From Brachypodium distachyon (Eukaryota; Streptophyta; Magnoliopsida; Poales; Poaceae), in contig NC_016134.3 in NCBI RefSeq assembly GCF_000005505.3, positions 32,054,150-32,118,149 on the forward strand: DNA of 64,000 nucleotides, given 5' to 3'. Positions 59,796 through 64,000 of this stretch are shown here, piece by piece; the first letter of the stretch is position 1; the number at the start of each line of letters is the position of its first letter. The position numbers and the translations under genes are program-made. The notes beneath the pieces are model-generated. The model made no database searches. It was not told the origin of the DNA and worked only from the letters and a program-made list of their open reading frames with translations.

Positions 59796-60609
59796 TGTCG
59801 TGGTGGTGTCACAACAGATGCCATAGGATGGCTTAACTTGGGACCGATGGACGATGGAGGAATCGGAGAAGGGAGGACGTGAAGAAGAACACGCACAATT
59901 CACACAAGAACACACCGATTTACCCAGGTTTGGAGCTCTCTTGTCAAGGTAAGACTCCTACTCCTGCTTAGTTGTATTAGCCGAGATTGATAAGCTCTAC
60001 AATGGCGCTCCTTGAACTGTATTCTTGAGGAAGAAGAAGAAGAAGAAGAAAGGGGAAACCCTAGAATGCTCTCTCCCGTCCCTACAGAGGGGTCAGATTC
60101 TATTTATAGGCCACCCATGTTACACTGCCATGTGGGCCGAGTCTAACGTCATCTTCCTTGAGGCCCGCCAGGCACGCGGCTTGGTTCCCTCCAGGCAGCA
60201 CCGTAGGGGACAAGACAACTTTACTTTTCCTGCCAGCCGGCAGCGGGTACAGCTATCCTCTGCCGGCTTCCGTCATAGATTTCCTTTCGGTGCTTCTTTA
60301 GCGTGGTCACCTGACACCGACGTGCAGGCGTTGACCGCTTTCCCTGGAGTGATGATGGCGTTGCTTTACTTTGCACCGCGCGGTCAGGATAAGACCGTTG
60401 AGGGATCTCGGCTACTGCCGAGTCCAACGTGCTCATCCTTATCCTACAAACTCATAAGATAAGATAGCCCTGCCGGCATACGCTCGGCGTGCCGGCTTAG
60501 CATTAGTTGTACTCTGTGATGCCGGCATACGTAACTACGCTGGCCTTGCCTCCGTTATCTCGGCTAGAGTTGTGTCGTCATGACCCTACCCGGGGTCATC
60601 CCCCCGACA
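59796..60609 (-). repeat. 3' LTR of a second Tat-type retrotransposon
   Basis: On the plus strand it starts TGTCGTGGTGGTGTC and ends CCCCCGACA, 814 bp. The minus strand just outside reads CTTTGGGGACTAG before TGTCGGGGGG, the polypurine tract and LTR junction typical of this group. The element therefore reads leftward and this is its 3' LTR; the 5' LTR is beyond the window. TCAAC (59791-59795) would be its target duplication. A TATTTATAGG box lies near 60098. Confidence 0.75.
60023..60052 (+). repeat. GAA microsatellite in the LTR
   Basis: Short run of AAG/GAA triplets inside the LTR, just before GGGGAAACCCTAGAATG. Confidence 0.6.
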
Positions 60610-61127
60610 CTAGTCCCCAAAGCTGTTGTGGTCCGGCAGAGAAAGATGTCGGGCTGCGATAGTTTCCCATAGACAGACCAACGTGCTCATTCGAGTCCAG
60701 CTAAGAAGGACACTGAGATATCCCCAAGTTCTCCTAGCCGAGATCAATTTAATCCGGGACTCCGGGTTGGCATGCTTATCCAGTTTTTTGCCGAGATTCT
60801 TTCCTCTCCATGACCGACAATTCAAAGCTCACTTCTGCCGACATAACCGCCACCAACGGGAGGATAAGGCTTGAGTTACTGCCATCGCGCTTTTTGAAGC
60901 GAGCGTGCCGTCGCGTCGGACAGTAAAGCCGACAGAGCCTTTAAAGATAGAACTTTGGTTCCCACGCGAACACTTATCCTCTGGATCTCGCGGGATTCTC
61001 GGCGGCACGCCGCGCAGTAACCGAACGCACGCCTTGATGCGCATAACTGCCCAAATCGTGTGCAATCTTCCCGTTAGCCACTAAGTTTATGGTACGGGAA
61101 AAGCGCACCCCATTACTGCGGCTCGGG

Positions 61128-61135
61128 TATAAAAG
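61128..61135 (+). promoter_or_regulatory. Internal TATA box of the second accessory gene
   Basis: TATAAAAG follows GCTCGGG and precedes a C/T-rich leader of about 250 bases and the ATG at 61392. It is a canonical plant TATA box on the strand opposite to the element's genome. Confidence 0.6.
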
Positions 61136-61391
61136 AGGAGGAGGGCGTGGGCGGAAAACCCTTCGCAGTCCTCGCTCTCTTTGCCCCTTCGCTCTCCTCT
61201 GCTCCTCGCGCACTTCGCTGCCGCCTGCTAGGTCCGAGCATCTTCGCCGCCGCGGTCTCTCGCCTCGGAGCTCGCCGCCGTCGCTTCGCCCGCAACCACC
61301 TAGGCCTCCGCCGCGCTTAGCTTGCTAGCTCGGACCTCGCACAAGCACTTCCTCCTCCGAAGCTCCAAACCCTAGATCTGTTTTTTCCTCA

Positions 61392-64000
61392 ATGGCTTCT
61401 TCTTCTCGCCAACCGGCCGTCGACCCTGCTGCTCAGGCAGAGGAGAGGACCAGCTCCGAGCGCGCCGCCTGGGAGGGCTCCAACGTGACCCCGACGGATA
61501 TCGAGTGGCTCCGCCGCTCCCAGCGCGTTCCGGAGGAGGTCTAGTGCTGGGTTCCTGGCGGAGAAATCGTTCCGACTCCAGAAGCTGGTGAGTGTGTTGT
61601 CTTCCTTTCGCACTTCGAGCGTGGTTTTGCTCTCCCCGCTAGCGATTTCTATAGAACCTTCTTAGATTTCTTCAGCCTCCAGCCGCACCATCTCCCGGCA
61701 AACGCCATTCTTACCCTCTCAGCATTCGTCACCTGCTGTGAGGGTTATCTCGGCCTCTAGCAATCCATTGATCTGTGGTCTCGGTACTTTATGTTCCGGC
61801 CACAAGTTCTCCCTGACAGTGACAATCCCGGCGCTCCCAAGCAGATGACTCAGTGCGGCGCCGCCACCATCAGCCCTCGCCGTAACTCGGACTTTCCGAG
61901 AGTCCAGGGTCTTGAGTCATGCAAGAAATGGCTCAAGACCTTCTTCTACATCAAGAACTCTACCGCCGCCAACTACATCAATCTCCCGGGATTCGAAGTC
62001 GGCCCCCCCGGAAGAGAAGAGGAACTGGTCCTTCGACTCGAAGGATTACTTCCCGGAGGCTACCGAGATCCATGCCAGGATCCTCGAGCTCAAAGAGAAG
62101 GGGATGGCGGCTGACGATCTGTTGGCAACCTTCGTATACCGGCGCTTGTGCCCGCTCCAGCACCGGATTCACAAGATGTGCTACTACGGTGGCCAATTTG
62201 ACCCGAACAGGGTGTCGACCATCAAGCTCTCCCATGCTGAGGTTCGGCGCCGGGTCAAGGCAATCGCCAAGACCAGCATGTCGGAGAAGTGGGCATGGGG
62301 TATGCCGGCATATGCCCGGGATCACCGCGCTCCTCCGGTAAACCTTAACTCATAGTTACTTCATGTCTATATCCAACATACAGCTATGCTGGCACTTGTC
62401 CAATACGTATTTATCTCGGTTCAACTCGACTCCTTTATGCAGGACTTCACTATTCAGTGCAAGGAAGACGGGGGTTCCCCCGACAAGCGCTTCGCGCCCC
62501 CGCGCAAGTCCGCCGACGCTGAAGATCTAGACTCGGAGGACTTCATGCCAATCCCGCATGCCGGCCCTCGTTGCACCGAATGTAAGAAACTCTAACATTT
62601 TTCTGTAATTTCTTCAACATTTGTCAATAACGTGACAATACTCTCCTTTTTTCTGGATACAGCCGACTCGGGCGAGCCTACTGCGGAAGTGCCAACTCGG
62701 GAGAAACGCGCCATCATAAAGAAGCGCGCCGCCAAGAAGGAGCTTCCCCAAAACGTGAAGCGGAAGAGGGGTGCAGCTCGTGGCCCCAAGCCCAAACCCC
62801 TGGTTGTCGGGTAAGGCCTATCTCACCTCGACTGCTTATGTGGGCCTTCTTCTTTTGTTGTCAAGTAAGTAGCTAAATTTTACTTCTGCAGGGAGGCTTT
62901 GAAGGCCACACAATCTCAGACATGTATTGCGTCTGAGATTCCGACGGGTCGTTCTTCCCGCGCTGAGGCCTCAAACCCGGCCGCGGGCGGGACCGAGACC
63001 ACCACGGATCAGACATCCCCCGCCCGGGATGTCGGTCCAAGTGCCGACACCACAGTTGTCGGCCAATCCGAGACTCCTGCGGCCGGGGCTCGGCCACCGA
63101 GGCTGCTACCGAGGCAGCCCCTTCCTCGGCCGCAGTCGAGACATCAGTAGAGCCACCGGCCTCCGAAACACCACAAGAGCTAGTGACGGGTCCTCAGGAC
63201 CCCCAAGATCTGCAGCCGACTCCGACTCCTCCGCCATCTTCGTCACCGCCGAAGGAGGACGCCCAAGCCGCTGCTGCCCGAGCCGCAAAGGCTAAAGGCC
63301 CTGCTGCTGCTGCAGGGTCGACGGTTCCGGGATCTGCTGCCCCACGTCGCTCCGGTCGGCAACAGGAGATTCCGCTCCAGACATCCAGCGGGCAAATCTG
63401 GGGATCACTGGGCCAGTCCATCATGGACTGGAACAACGCTGATCACTACGAAGTGACCTCCAGCACCGTGCAGTCAGCGTGGCAGAGCCCCTTGGTGGGC
63501 CCACCCCCGGCAGCGACTCCGGAGTCGGTGGCGGCTCGGATGTATCAAGCCCGGGTGACCTTGTTCGAGACGAGCCGAGCTACCGAGGTACGCCGAAATT
63601 CTTAAGAAATTTTAACTCTCAATTCCAGTATTCCAGTATAGTATCCATACTGCTAGTCCCCGAGGTTGAGGGCGAGTAAGAATTAGTCGGCCTGAAGCTT
63701 ATCTCATAGAACTTCAAACATCTATTCCCCGAGATGCAGGCCGAGTTTAGAATATTCGGCCTGAAGCTTAGAAGCTTCAAACACTTATTCCCCGAGATTC
63801 CAGTCGAGTTTAGAATAGTCGGCCTGAAGCTTTGAAGCTTCAAACACTTATTCCCCGAGATTCAGGTCGAGTCTTAGAATAGTCGGCCTGAAGCTTAGAA
63901 GCTTCAAACACTTATTCCTCATTAGTTGCCTGTTGTAGTGAACTCACTTGTGCATCGTTACCTTGCAGCCTTTAAGGGGCTCTTGGGCAAATCCAAGAAG
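61392..64000 (+). pseudogene. Broken antisense accessory gene (PF04195-like)
   Basis: The same family as the 30770 gene but divergent. It opens MASSSRQPAVDPAAQAEERT and carries the conserved HFERGFALPASDF and LQPHHLPANAILTL blocks and CPLQHRIHKMCYYGGQ. It is disabled by TAG at 61542, TAG at 61758 (where the family has Trp) and a frameshift at a seven-C run (62003-62009). Good splice sites define exons ending at 62337, then 62443-62581, 62663-62810, 62892-63587 and one starting at 63969. The fourth exon is basic to Ala/Pro-rich. The next intron holds a minisatellite. Several breaks suggest long inactivity of this copy. Confidence 0.7.
63650..63925 (+). repeat. Minisatellite of about 64 bp inside an accessory-gene intron
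   Basis: GGCCTGAAGCTT recurs at 63689, 63758, 63821 and 63885, spacing 69, 63 and 64, with TTATTCCCCGAGATTC in between. Four copies, the later ones nearly identical. It lies between the donor at 63588 and the acceptor ending at 63968. Confidence 0.9.

Larger units (their letters stand above)
59796..64000 (-). mobile_element. Second Tat-type LTR retrotransposon, cut by the window end
   Basis: From the 3' LTR rightward this holds a GC-rich spacer, a plus-strand TATA box (61128), a broken antisense accessory gene with introns, and a minisatellite. Gag, pol and the 5' LTR should lie to the right. The internal order matches the element at 29483-33948, in the same orientation. Confidence 0.8.

Overview
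This is plant nuclear DNA from a grass (Poaceae), most likely Pooideae or a close relative. Genes have short exons with GT/AG introns. Many small Stowaway MITEs end in CTCCCTCCG and sit in TA target duplications. There is a CACTA element, two Mutator-like elements, a Harbinger-like element, and LTR retrotransposons carrying the antisense accessory gene typical of grass Tat-type Ty3/gypsy elements. The species cannot be fixed from sequence alone.

Layout. 144-3744 (minus): a complete MND1 meiotic recombination gene in ten coding exons, the first holding only the ATG. 4314-4937: a Mutator-type MITE with a 9-bp target duplication and a captured, truncated gene start. 7373-10670 (plus): a complete SURP/G-patch splicing factor (SUGP1-like). 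12977-15883 (plus): a complete two-exon Rab GTPase of the RABA4 class. 20332-25054 (plus): a plant protein I do not recognise, its intron filled by a 2.4-kb non-autonomous CACTA element. 25473-27319: a long fold-back element split by a Harbinger-like insertion. 28353-38529: a Mutator-like element with a perfect 9-bp target duplication, itself split by a complete, non-autonomous, minus-strand LTR retrotransposon (29483-33948). 38539-45500: gene-poor DNA with decayed retroelement sequence. 46016-57130 (minus): a complete eight-exon MED14 Mediator gene with five Stowaway MITEs in its introns. 59796 to the end: the 3' LTR and accessory gene of a second minus-strand Tat-type element that runs out of the window.

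The host genes are unrelated housekeeping or regulatory genes (meiosis, splicing, vesicle traffic, transcription) and show no operon-like logic. The most interesting structures are the nested transposons. Both retrotransposons carry the so-called gypsy-type transposase (PF04195-like) gene antisense to the element, behind its own TATA box and with spliceosomal introns. In one copy a deletion has joined the gag start to the end of that gene. In the other, a roughly 64-bp minisatellite lies inside one of its introns. I found no convincing evidence for a wholly new system; the accessory gene and its internal promoter are the best candidate for follow-up.
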